Shown one piece after another: positions 1 through 5,424 of a stretch of DNA of 31,066 nt. The notes beneath the pieces were generated by a model, which saw only the letters and a list, made by a program, of their open reading frames with translations, was not told the origin of the DNA and ran no database searches. Positions within the stretch are counted from its first letter, which is position 1, and each line of letters begins with the position of its first letter. This DNA is from a virus, in the IMG/VR virus record IMGVR_UViG_3300044952_000747, positions 1-31,066 of that record, one strand, 5' to 3'. A program made the position numbers and the translations under genes.

Positions 1-6
1 TGAACA

Positions 7-87
7 ATGTCAAAACAAGATAAGATTACACATGCAGTGTATTTCACACTTCATGCAATTACAATTGCTATACTATTAATTAAGTAA
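7..87 (+). CDS. small membrane peptide, 26 aa
   Basis: A short ORF starts at an ATG four bases after a TGA at 1-3 that probably ends the preceding gene. The product has a charged start (MSKQDK) and one hydrophobic stretch, YFTLHAITIAILLI, that could span a membrane once. It ends seven bases before the tRNA-Asn. No family is recognised. Its size means it could be a chance ORF; the compact placement between a stop codon and the tRNA is the main support. Confidence 0.4.
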   Translation: MSKQDKITHAVYFTLHAITIAILLIK

Positions 88-92
88 TACAA

Positions 93-168
93 TGGCGAGT
101 AGCTCAGTTGGCAGAGCAAGGGACTGTTAATCCCTGGGTCGTAGGTTCAAGCCCTACCTCGCCAGCCA
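93..168 (+). tRNA. tRNA-Asn (GUU), CCA encoded
   Basis: A full cloverleaf can be folded. The acceptor stem is TGGCGAG (93-99) with CTCGCCA (158-164). The D stem is GCTC/GAGC, the anticodon stem AGGGA/TCCCT with loop CTGTTAA and anticodon GTT (126-128), and the T stem GTAGG/CCTAC with loop TTCAAGC. The discriminator is G165 and CCA is encoded at 166-168. The final A of CCA is also the first base of the next gene's ATG. Confidence 0.96.
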
Positions 169-722
169 TGTTTATTATTGATAACTATGTACCTATAGAA
201 GAACAGTCGTATCTTTACGATTACTTTACTAATCCTAAAGTTCCTTACCGCTTCTATCGCAGCCATATTTACCACGAAGATGCTAAGTGGTCACATGCAC
301 CAATGCAGATGTCTCATCACCTGTATGAGTCGGAATCAGATATTGCCTCAACTCATCTACCAGCAATCCAGAAGCTTGTAGGTAATCTAGCAGATAAGTT
401 TGGAAATATCAACCTATTGCGGGCTAAAGTTAATGTTACTTCCCCTTACCCCCCGATGATGCACTATGAGCCTCAAGTTCCTCATGTTGATTTAGAGTAC
501 GATAATGGCGAGCCCGTTGACCACAAAGTTCTTCTATATTACATAAATGACTCAGATGGACCAACTTACTTTTTTAACGAAGCACACGAGCTCCAAGACA
601 CCGTATATCCAAAGCCAGGGCGAGCTATCATCTTTGACGGTAGCAACATCCATGCCGCTTCAAATCCCGTTCGCTCTCCGTTTAGGATGGTTGTCAATAT
701 TGACTTCCAAACATACAGATGA
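168..722 (+). CDS. 2OG-Fe(II) oxygenase, prolyl-4-hydroxylase-like
   Basis: The 184-aa product carries the double-stranded beta-helix iron motif: H106-x-D108 in PHVDLEY, a distal H162 in NIHAASNP, and R173 in SPFRMVVNIDF, the usual 2-oxoglutarate-binding arginine. Such enzymes hydroxylate proteins or other substrates using iron, oxygen and 2-oxoglutarate, and are common accessory genes of aquatic phages; the substrate here is unknown. An ORF extends upstream into the tRNA, but the ATG at 168 gives the usual short N-terminus (MFIIDNYVP). That start shares a base with the tRNA CCA, so there is no room for a Shine-Dalgarno site outside the tRNA. The stop overlaps the next gene (ATGA). Confidence 0.86.
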   Translation: MFIIDNYVPIEEQSYLYDYFTNPKVPYRFYRSHIYHEDAKWSHAPMQMSHHLYESESDIASTHLPAIQKLVGNLADKFGNINLLRAKVNVTSPYPPMMHYEPQVPHVDLEYDNGEPVDHKVLLYYINDSDGPTYFFNEAHELQDTVYPKPGRAIIFDGSNIHAASNPVRSPFRMVVNIDFQTYR

Positions 723-910
723 ATTATTTTTTTTGGATATGGTGGTTATTTGAATTATGCCTGCTATTCTTAGCGGATATGGCATATTACATTCTTGGAT
801 TAATCTTATTGTGGTGGGTGGCAAAAATCGGACTAAGCCAAAGGCATCGTCAGAAATCCCTTACCAGGCATAGAGTTCGCAATAGCTTTCGCAAGTCTTT
901 TGACGAGTGA
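719..910 (+). CDS. small membrane protein, 63 aa
   Basis: The start overlaps the oxygenase stop as ATGA, which suggests translational coupling. The first 35 residues are strongly hydrophobic and rich in W, F and L (NYFFWIWWLFELCLLFL, then YYILGLILLWWV), enough for one or two membrane helices. A basic cytoplasmic-type tail follows (RHRQKSLTRHRVRNSFRKSF). The gene ends base-to-base against the convergent nuclease gene. No family is recognised. A holin-like role is conceivable from the topology only. Confidence 0.68.
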   Translation: MNYFFWIWWLFELCLLFLADMAYYILGLILLWWVAKIGLSQRHRQKSLTRHRVRNSFRKSFDE

Positions 911-1324
911 CTACTTCTTCTTGGAAAAGGATTCTCGCTTAGCGAGCAGAGCGTCAAAGTCTTTGATCTTGGTTTCGCCCATGTATCCCCAGGCATAACC
1001 TTCTTCAATGAGTTGTTCGTTGATTGACTTGGCAGCCCCATCAAGATATACCCAACCCAGAATGCGCCCGTACTTTTCCGAGCTGTCTGGCTTTTCTGTT
1101 TTGATCACTACATCTTTGGCGGCATCAATTGATTTCTTGAGCTTCTCTTTTACCTCAAGCCCCAGAACCTTCTCTCGTGCGTCTTTTGTGCGAGATTCAG
1201 GGGTATCAATTCCCGCCAGTCTAACTCTTTGCGTATAGGAGATGTCAAACCCCAAATCAATGTCCACATCAATTGTATCTCCGTCAACAATCTTCAAAAC
1301 CTTCTTCACACGATATTCGTACAT
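911..1324 (-). CDS. staphylococcal-nuclease-like protein (SNase/TNase domain)
   Basis: The 137-aa product is close to the domain size of thermonuclease. After a basic start it has VLKIVDGDTIDVDIDLGF, then VRLAGIDTPES, which holds the first catalytic arginine plus Asp and Glu, and later YGRILGWVYLDG with the second arginine. The C-terminal INEQLIEEGYAWGY block is also typical. The catalytic set appears intact. There is no signal peptide, so an intracellular nucleic-acid-degrading role, such as nucleotide recycling, is likelier than secretion. The ATG lies six bases after a perfect TATAAT on the minus strand, so the mRNA is probably leaderless. Confidence 0.9.
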   Translation of the reverse strand: MYEYRVKKVLKIVDGDTIDVDIDLGFDISYTQRVRLAGIDTPESRTKDAREKVLGLEVKEKLKKSIDAAKDVVIKTEKPDSSEKYGRILGWVYLDGAAKSINEQLIEEGYAWGYMGETKIKDFDALLAKRESFSKKK

Positions 1325-1330
1325 CTTTAC

Positions 1331-1336
1331 ATTATA
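1331..1336 (-). promoter_or_regulatory. -10 box of leaderless nuclease gene
   Basis: TATAAT on the minus strand is separated from the nuclease ATG (1324) by six bases, GTAAAG. Initiation at the usual distance from a -10 box would put the first mRNA base at or next to the start codon. No good -35 box and no Shine-Dalgarno site are visible. Confidence 0.6.
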
Positions 1337-1392
1337 CCACGGTGGCTCCGAAAGTACTAAGAACCAAACCTTACCTGCTTTTGTTTGTGAGT

Positions 1393-1638
1393 TTAAGGTT
1401 CAATGAAAATACACTCGCCAGGGCATTCCTCGGCGGCTTCAATGACATCTTCCAGCCGATCATCGGCAAAAGAAGCTAAGCCAGCTGCGCCTTCGGGGTT
1501 TCCCACAGAGGAAGCAAATATTTTGTCTCCTTCTCGTACATATGCTAAACCATCGGGCATCATCGTAAACACATCGGGTGCTATCTCGGCGCACAGACCA
1601 TCTCCAGTACATAAGTCTTGATCAATCCAAACTCTCAC
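1393..1638 (-). CDS. 3Fe-4S type ferredoxin
   Basis: The 81-aa product starts VWIDQDLCTGDGLCAEIAP and ends EECPGECIFIEP, the cysteine pattern of small actinobacterial [3Fe-4S] ferredoxins, in which Asp or Gly replaces one cysteine of the first cluster motif. Such ferredoxins pass single electrons to cytochromes P450 or other oxygenases. The start is GTG at 1638, seven bases after TATACT, so it too is probably leaderless. It is divergent from the FmdB-like gene. No P450 or reductase is in the window. It may support host metabolism or the nearby iron oxygenase, but that link is a guess. Confidence 0.92.
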   Translation of the reverse strand: MRVWIDQDLCTGDGLCAEIAPDVFTMMPDGLAYVREGDKIFASSVGNPEGAAGLASFADDRLEDVIEAAEECPGECIFIEP

Positions 1639-1645
1639 AATAGGA

Positions 1646-1669
1646 AGTATACCATTCTTACGCTATAAT
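1646..1669. promoter_or_regulatory. divergent -10 boxes for ferredoxin and FmdB-like genes
   Basis: Within 37 bases between two divergent start codons there are two -10 boxes: TATACT on the minus strand (1646-1651), seven bases before the ferredoxin GTG, and TATAAT on the plus strand (1664-1669), six bases before the ATG at 1676. The two promoters overlap, so each polymerase would cover the other's -10 region. Confidence 0.6.
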
Positions 1670-1675
1670 GGGAAC

Positions 1676-1852
1676 ATGCCACAATACAACTATCGCTGTT
1701 CTAATGGGCATACTCATGAAGAGTTTAGATCCATTCTGGAAGATAGTAAAACAGATGTTTGCCCCGAATGCAACGCTACGCTAAAACAAATCTATTCCCC
1801 GCCGATGATAGAACTCAAAGGCAGTGGATTTTACCGTAACTCTAAGAAGTGA
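1676..1852 (+). CDS. FmdB-like zinc-ribbon protein, 58 aa
   Basis: The product begins MPQYNYRCSNGHTHEEF, continues with VCPECNATLKQIYSPP, and ends GSGFYRNSKK. This is the layout of FmdB-family zinc ribbons (first Cys pair reduced to C8 with nearby H12/H14, then C29-P-E-C32) and of their actinobacterial C-terminus. Members are thought to be regulators, but their targets are largely unknown. Start: ATG six bases after TATAAT, without a Shine-Dalgarno site, so probably leaderless. The 3' end of the gene contains the promoter of the downstream RNA candidate. Confidence 0.85.
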   Translation: MPQYNYRCSNGHTHEEFRSILEDSKTDVCPECNATLKQIYSPPMIELKGSGFYRNSKK

Positions 1853-1858
1853 TATAAT
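1830..1858 (+). promoter_or_regulatory. sigma70-type promoter for downstream RNA
   Basis: TTTACC (1830-1835) and a perfect TATAAT (1853-1858) are separated by 17 bases. Initiation is expected near 1865. The promoter lies inside the end of the FmdB-like gene and points into a region with no ORF of useful length, which then ends in a strong terminator. Confidence 0.6.
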
Positions 1859-1864
1859 ACTTAT

Positions 1865-2014
1865 GGCACCCTAAAAGTGTCAAGCGGCAATCGTGATCTG
1901 CACTATCACCAGAGCAGAACGAATTTCGCTATCTTAGGACCGTTATAGTAACCATCCGCAAGGATGTTAACACACTGAGAAGAAAGAGAGACCGCCCGCA
2001 AAGCGGTCTCTTTT
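1865..2014 (+). ncRNA. candidate non-coding RNA, about 150 nt
   Basis: This stretch lies between a good promoter and a strong intrinsic terminator and has no supportable ORF. It can form TCTGC/GCAGA around 1900-1915 and a CATCC-GCAA-GGATG hairpin near 1951-1966 before the terminator stem. It does not look like tmRNA, 4.5S RNA or RNase P RNA. I cannot name a family. The exact 5' end is inferred from the -10 box. Confidence 0.42.
1987..2014 (+). terminator. intrinsic terminator
   Basis: A perfect nine-base stem AGAGACCGC / GCGGTCTCT with loop CCGCAAA is followed by TTTTC. It ends the candidate RNA. Confidence 0.8.
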
Positions 2015-2124
2015 CTATTCTCCCGCATTTTAAACCAACTCCCGCCCATTTCCCGCCCACGCCATTTTTTAGAAAAATTGAGTATATATTCCAAGAGTGT
2101 TATGCATCTCTCAGGAGGGGTGGG

Positions 2125-2138
2125 CGAACCTATGTTCG
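2125..2138. promoter_or_regulatory. possible LexA/SOS box
   Basis: CGAAC-CTAT-GTTCG is a perfect interrupted palindrome. It fits the core of the actinobacterial LexA operator (TCGAAC-N4-GTTCGA), with the two outermost bases differing. It is upstream of the gene at 2348. A single site of this size can occur by chance. Confidence 0.4.
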
Positions 2139-2165
2139 GTAGGGTCAATGGGGTCTAGTCCGAAA

Positions 2166-2212
2166 TTGGTCATTATGCGGATTTTTTCTTGGTCATTATG
2201 CGGATTTTTTTT
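2166..2212 (+). repeat. 23-bp tandem direct repeat
   Basis: The unit TTGGTCATTATGCGGATTTTT(T)(C/T) occurs twice in tandem (2166-2188 and 2189-2211). A third partial copy keeps only GTCATTAT (2215-2222). Spacing is just over two helical turns, as in iterons or repeated operator half-sites. Confidence 0.75.
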
Positions 2213-2347
2213 CCGTCATTATCTAAGCCTTATTCCATAAGGGTTTTATAGGATTGGGTTATTCGTTGGGTGCTTGAATTGGTTAGCCATTGAACTATGC
2301 TTTAGTTATCGGGATGAACGAACGATTTCCGATAGGAGATAAGGAAC

Positions 2348-2788
2348 ATGGCAACCAAGATAAGCACCGCCAAGGCGGTAGAGAAATACAACATTCAAGC
2401 GGGAAAAAATCAACACCGCCCAATCGCTACCCAAGCGGTAGAGACAGTGAAGGGAAAATCCAAGGTTCACAAATTGGAAGCGTTTTGGTCAATGATTGAC
2501 AACACCGCCAAGGCTACGAAAAAATGTCCACACCCAACACTACGAACCAACGGTGAAGCCCGTAGGCGTTGGTGTGCCGATAACAATATGCCCGTAGTGT
2601 TCGTGAACACCATTGCGGACAGGGTAGGTAGTCGCTGTGAAAATGTTGTCCGTGAGAAATTGGCGGTGTTAGCAATGATTAGCACCTACGCCGAAAAAAT
2701 CGGATATGTTCGGGTATTGGACAGCAACACCGCCCAAGCCGAACCCAATCACCCAATGATCAATGCGGTGTACCTCTACAAGATGTAG
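2348..2788 (+). CDS. hypothetical basic protein, paralogue of the 3621-4040 protein
   Basis: A 146-aa, Lys/Arg-rich protein starting MATKISTAKAVEKYN. The start is preceded by AGGAGATAAGGAAC. Its C-terminal half (ARRRW..., REKLAVLAMISTYAEKIGYVRV, then VYLYKM at the end) aligns with the C-terminal half of the leftward gene at 3621-4040 (MRPELAVLAIM..., VGYARYAV, VLLYRK). The basic, helical character suggests nucleic-acid binding, but no known domain is recognised. GC content is visibly higher than in the leftward block. Confidence 0.72.
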   Translation: MATKISTAKAVEKYNIQAGKNQHRPIATQAVETVKGKSKVHKLEAFWSMIDNTAKATKKCPHPTLRTNGEARRRWCADNNMPVVFVNTIADRVGSRCENVVREKLAVLAMISTYAEKIGYVRVLDSNTAQAEPNHPMINAVYLYKM

Positions 2789-2792
2789 ACCG

Positions 2793-2820
2793 TTGGGGAG
2801 GGGAGAAATCCTCTCCCCAA
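2793..2820 (+). terminator. GC-rich hairpin after the 2348 gene
   Basis: TTGGGGAG pairs with CTCCCCAA five bases beyond the stop codon. There is no clear T-run after it, so termination strength is uncertain. Confidence 0.5.
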
Positions 2821-2832
2821 AACCCCCTCCCA

Positions 2833-2889
2833 ACCATAGAGCCCCCATACAGTCTCTTTAGTGAATGATTACAGCACCTTTATAAACAA
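2833..2889 (+). promoter_or_regulatory. two-box promoter-like element and leader
   Basis: ACCATAGA (2833-2840), 15 bases, CTTTAGTGAATG (2856-2867): the same pair with the same 15-base spacing recurs at 3308-3342. Downstream, ACCTTTATAAACAA (2876-2889) starts a leader whose sequence closely matches that of the leftward gene at 28301, including a run of AAC repeats before an AGGAG site. Confidence 0.5.
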
Positions 2890-2910
2890 CCAACAACAAG
2901 GAGAATACCA

Positions 2911-3111
2911 ATGAATACACAGACAAGACCAAATATCCGCATGAAGGGCATGCCCGTAGCGGTAGTACAGACAGGACATATCCTCACCATATGGGTCGCC
3001 AGCCCAACGGGTGATAGTTCAGACAGTCACTTATTCACCATGCCATGTGTCAATGAGGCACAAGCCGAGACCATCATGCAGACATGGCTACAAGTATGGG
3101 GGCTCGTATGA
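2911..3111 (+). CDS. hypothetical protein, 66 aa
   Basis: The ATG is eight bases after a good AAGGAG site. The product has a beta-rich look (VAVVQTGHILTIWVASPTG) and an amphipathic C-terminus (EAQAETIMQTWLQVWGLV). No family is recognised. Its stop overlaps the start of the next gene (ATGA), and both end before a strong terminator, so they form a two-gene unit. Confidence 0.68.
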   Translation: MNTQTRPNIRMKGMPVAVVQTGHILTIWVASPTGDSSDSHLFTMPCVNEAQAETIMQTWLQVWGLV

Positions 3112-3248
3112 ATTGGTTCGGACTGTTCACCATGTTCCTCATGGTGACATCAGTAATCGTATGGTTCGCATACGAGGCAGGCTACAATAAAGCCATAAAA
3201 GATGTCACTATGTCCAAAACATGGTTAGACCTAAACAATAGAAAATAA
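3108..3248 (+). CDS. small membrane protein, 46 aa
   Basis: It starts at an ATGA overlap with the preceding gene. The product begins MNWFGLFTMFLMVTSVIVWF, a clear single membrane span, followed by a hydrophilic tail (AYEAGYNKAIKDVTMSKTW...). No family is recognised. It terminates just before the hairpin at 3262-3289. Confidence 0.62.
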   Translation: MNWFGLFTMFLMVTSVIVWFAYEAGYNKAIKDVTMSKTWLDLNNRK

Positions 3249-3261
3249 TCTCCATCCAAAA

Positions 3262-3289
3262 AGAACCCCCTGAGAAATCGGGGGGTTCT
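3262..3289 (+). terminator. intrinsic terminator
   Basis: AGAACCCCC pairs with GGGGGTTCT around TGAGAAATCG, followed by CTCCTTT. It closes the two-gene unit 2911-3248. Confidence 0.75.
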
Positions 3290-3299
3290 CTCCTTTACA

Positions 3300-3577
3300 C
3301 CATGCCCACCATAGACGGTACACTCCGTATCTTTAGTGAATGTTTTTATGATGCTTTTACATGAGTGTAAGTTTACAAGAAAGGAACTTACATCCATGTA
3401 AGTTTTCAGGCGGGTGGAGCTGCACACGCAGGTAGCAGACGCACCCGCCGAGGCATACATGGTACATGTACCATTTTTAGTACATAAATGTAATCGCAAT
3501 GTTGCTTTATCGCAACAACAGTGTTACCAATTCACAACAACAGTGTTGTGTTTATGCAACAGTGCATACAAAAAAAA
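3300..3577. other. structured non-coding stretch
   Basis: ORFs here look spurious. Visible are: the two-box element ACCATAGA-N15-CTTTAGTGAATG (3308-3342); a hairpin ACTTACA-TCCA-TGTAAGT near 3387-3404; GGCGGGTG (3409-3416) pairing with CACCCGCC (3442-3449) around an inner GCTGC/GCAG; the perfect 16-bp palindrome ATGGTACATGTACCAT (3459-3474) followed by TTTTT; and a direct repeat CAACAACAGTGTT (two copies, about 3512 and 3534). Confidence 0.6.
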
Positions 3578-3599
3578 TACGGGGCATCTCTGCCCCGTA
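3578..3599. terminator. bidirectional intrinsic terminator
   Basis: TACGGGGCA-TCTC-TGCCCCGTA is a perfect nine-base stem with a run of T on each strand: CCTTTTTG on the plus side and eight T on the minus side. On the minus strand it ends the gene 3621-4040. Confidence 0.85.
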
Positions 3600-3620
3600 C
3601 CTTTTTGCTTTTTGTTTTGT

Positions 3621-4040
3621 TTACTTGCGATACAACAAAACTTTGTAAGCGTCTGGGTTACTCTCATCACTTGCAAGTGTTGTACCATTTACGGCATATC
3701 GTGCATACCCAACATTTGCAAGCTTTGCATCAAACTCTACAAGTGAGAGCATAATTGCAAGCACTGCCAACTCTGGGCGCATAACGCCTTTTTCATTTAG
3801 TTTTGACTTGCGAGCGCATACTTCATACTGCAAAACACTTACGCCATGAGTGAGCGCATGCATGCGAGCATTGTCACCTAGTGGAAGTTTTGGCATGTCG
3901 TATGCCTTGTACATTGCAATTGCAAGTTCGGTATGGTCTGCATACTGTCTTACCCTTGCTTTGCTTGCCTTTGTATTGTGCTTTGCCATCTTTGCAATGA
4001 GCGCACTAGCCCGTTGCTTTGGCGTTTGCTTTGTTGCCAT
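3621..4040 (-). CDS. hypothetical basic protein, paralogue of the 2348-2788 protein
   Basis: Start chosen at ATG 4040, eleven bases downstream of GAAAGG within CTTACAGAAAGGCAAGGAC, giving MATKQTPKQRASALIAKMAKHNTKASKARV. An upstream in-frame ATG at 4139 has no ribosome site. The 139-aa product is strongly basic at the N-terminus. Its C-terminal part (RPELAVLAIMLSLVEF, NVGYARYAV, YKVLLYRK) matches the gene at 2348. It is the only leftward gene in the 2-7 kb region and has its own terminator, so it is a separate transcription unit. Function unknown; nucleic-acid binding is a guess. Confidence 0.72.
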   Translation of the reverse strand: MATKQTPKQRASALIAKMAKHNTKASKARVRQYADHTELAIAMYKAYDMPKLPLGDNARMHALTHGVSVLQYEVCARKSKLNEKGVMRPELAVLAIMLSLVEFDAKLANVGYARYAVNGTTLASDESNPDAYKVLLYRK

Positions 4041-4540
4041 GTCCTTGCCTTTCTGTAAGTGTGCCCCGTTTGGCACTGATGTAAGACTACACCCAATATG
4101 AGAAAACAACTCAAAAATAGCGTTACAATTTGATGACAATTTAGTTACAAAATAACCTAAAGAATGTCACAAAACTTACACCAAACCCAAACCCAAAAAC
4201 TCACCAGACGCATCAGGAGCCTCTTACAGCCGTGTAAGATTACACGAAGAAAACTTTATGAGGGGCTTCCAGGGAACCTTCTGGGTGGGCGTAAGGTGCT
4301 CCGCACTCAACCTTACGCCCATGTAAGTTTACACCGTTGAGACTTTATGTTTAGTGTACATTTTGTATGTAAGTTTACAGCTATGTAACTTTATGAGAAT
4401 GTATTTAGGGGATAACTTACACAAGGTCTGGAATAGGGTCAAATTAGCCCGAAATCTAATGCTTGCAATTGGGTTGGGCATGGGGTAGGGTTGAGCGTAG
4501 CGAAACAAGTCGCACCTAAACGAAAGGCAAAACTTACACC
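4041..4540. other. non-coding regulatory stretch with hairpins
   Basis: No gene is supported. It contains TGTAAG full sites near 4222-4243, 4322-4333 and 4368-4379, three of them followed by CTTTATG at fixed spacing (4254, 4343, 4389). A 12-bp stem TGGGCGTAAGGT / ACCTTACGCCCA lies at 4286-4297/4310-4321. The downstream boundary is the leader of the gene at 4541. Confidence 0.65.
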
Positions 4541-4765
4541 ATGTCCTACCTAACCTGTAAGATTAGGAACCGCATAAATTACCGAGATGATCTACCGCAT
4601 GAATATATGTTCATTGGTACAGATACAACCGAGACACAACACGGGAAATATACGATCACTCAAATACACGCAACTTGTAAATATTGCGGGATACTGAACA
4701 CCACGACACAAATTGAAGATAGCGAACATTCATATTCATCAACTTTGGGCGAGACCCAAAACTAA
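4541..4765 (+). CDS. hypothetical protein with CxxC, 74 aa
   Basis: The leader is AAAGGCAAAACTTACACC before the ATG, so a TGTAAG-type half-site lies between the weak ribosome site and the start. The product has cysteines at TCKI and a CKYCG pair near residue 47, possibly half of a metal site. No family is recognised. It is the first of four rightward small genes (4541, 4784, 5090, 5332), each with a CTTACA half-site in its leader. Confidence 0.6.
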   Translation: MSYLTCKIRNRINYRDDLPHEYMFIGTDTTETQHGKYTITQIHATCKYCGILNTTTQIEDSEHSYSSTLGETQN

Positions 4766-4783
4766 CACGGGAGAAAACTTACA

Positions 4784-5047
4784 ATGAACACTTACGAAGT
4801 ATCCTGGCAATTTGAGCAAGGCGATGCAGAATGGGCAGATAGTTATCTGTACTATGCCAATAGCGTTGAGGAACTAGGCAAAATTTTGCGCTCTATCAAA
4901 AATTCCAATTCAACATGGAATGGCAAGCACGATGAAGACGAACCTGACATGAGTGTAATTTTTGCACAAATTCTAGATGATGATCTAGATGACGCAGATG
5001 ACCGAGACATTACAGATGAACTACCCGAAGATATTCTTGCTGACTAA
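4784..5047 (+). CDS. acidic hypothetical protein, 87 aa
   Basis: Leader GGGAGAAAACTTACA then ATG: the ribosome site and half-site are adjacent. The product begins MNTYEVSWQFEQGDAEWADSY, and its C-terminal third is very acidic (DDDLDDADDRDITDELPED). No family is recognised. An acidic tail could mimic DNA or bind a basic protein, but nothing else supports that. Confidence 0.65.
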   Translation: MNTYEVSWQFEQGDAEWADSYLYYANSVEELGKILRSIKNSNSTWNGKHDEDEPDMSVIFAQILDDDLDDADDRDITDELPEDILAD

Positions 5048-5089
5048 AGTTACACAACCGCAAACTTACACGGAAAGGCAAATAGTGAT

Positions 5090-5299
5090 ATGAGAAAATA
5101 TACCCCGCTTTTCAGAGAAGGTCAATGGAAGGAAACCTTGAAAGAGAATTCATTTCTTATTTTCGTTATTATTCTTTGGATAAGTGCATTTGTTTCTGTG
5201 ACTTTCCGAGAACCGAACACCAGTCGTTGTGAAATCGCACCTAGTTACTGTGAAGATGTGTACGAAGAAGACTACTTTCATTACGAACCTAGAGGATAA
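5090..5299 (+). CDS. small membrane protein, 69 aa
   Basis: The ATG follows CTTACACGGAAAGGCAAATAG. One membrane span is evident (SFLIFVIILWISAFVSVTF), preceded by a basic N-terminus and followed by a tail with two cysteines and many acidic and aromatic residues (CEIAPSYCEDVYEEDYFHY). N-in, C-out topology is likely. No family is recognised. Confidence 0.6.
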   Translation: MRKYTPLFREGQWKETLKENSFLIFVIILWISAFVSVTFREPNTSRCEIAPSYCEDVYEEDYFHYEPRG

Positions 5300-5331
5300 A
5301 CAATGAATTCTAAACTTACAGGAGTGTAATA

Positions 5332-5424
5332 ATGAACATACTAAAAATAATCTACGGTGTCCTTATTCTTTGGTCATGGATAATCTTGCCAGTAGCGTTA
5401 GCGTGGTATATGGAAAGAGAGTAA
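5332..5424 (+). CDS. membrane peptide, 30 aa
   Basis: It has a strong leader, AAACTTACAGGAGTGTAATA then ATG. The peptide is almost entirely one membrane helix (IIYGVLILWSWIILPVALAW) ending in YMERE. It is followed by a half-site and the terminator at 5447-5470. The clean ribosome site makes it more than a chance ORF. No family is recognised. Confidence 0.55.
   Translation: MNILKIIYGVLILWSWIILPVALAWYMERE

Larger units (their letters stand above)
2015..2347. other. intergenic regulatory region upstream of the 2348 gene
   Basis: No gene is supported. The stretch contains a LexA-box-like palindrome (2125-2138), a 23-bp tandem repeat with T-runs (2166-2212), and CCTTAT-TCC-ATAAGG (2228-2242). 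The last is followed by GGGTTTTATAGG, a sequence that recurs in similar form at 6540-6556 ahead of another rightward gene. Confidence 0.6.

Noticed and set aside
1865-2014. 6S, 4.5S or tmRNA identity for the RNA candidate
   Set aside because: No long single hairpin with a central bubble, no SRP tetraloop region and no tRNA-like end were found.
1906-2148. 80-aa minus-strand ORF
   Set aside because: It lies across the RNA candidate, its terminator and the LexA-like box, without a ribosome site; composition is not protein-like.
3182-3499. 105-aa minus-strand ORF
   Set aside because: It covers the terminator at 3262 and the structured stretch and is antisense to the coupled gene 3108-3248.
3414-3746. 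110-aa plus-strand ORF
   Set aside because: It runs through several palindromes and the terminator at 3578, has odd Cys-rich composition and no ribosome site. Part of it is the complement of the leftward gene at 3621.
5302-5328. Eight-codon ORF MNSKLTGV before the 5332 gene
   Set aside because: Only produced by the CTTACA half-site and ribosome site sequence. A leader peptide is possible, but nothing beyond its position supports it.
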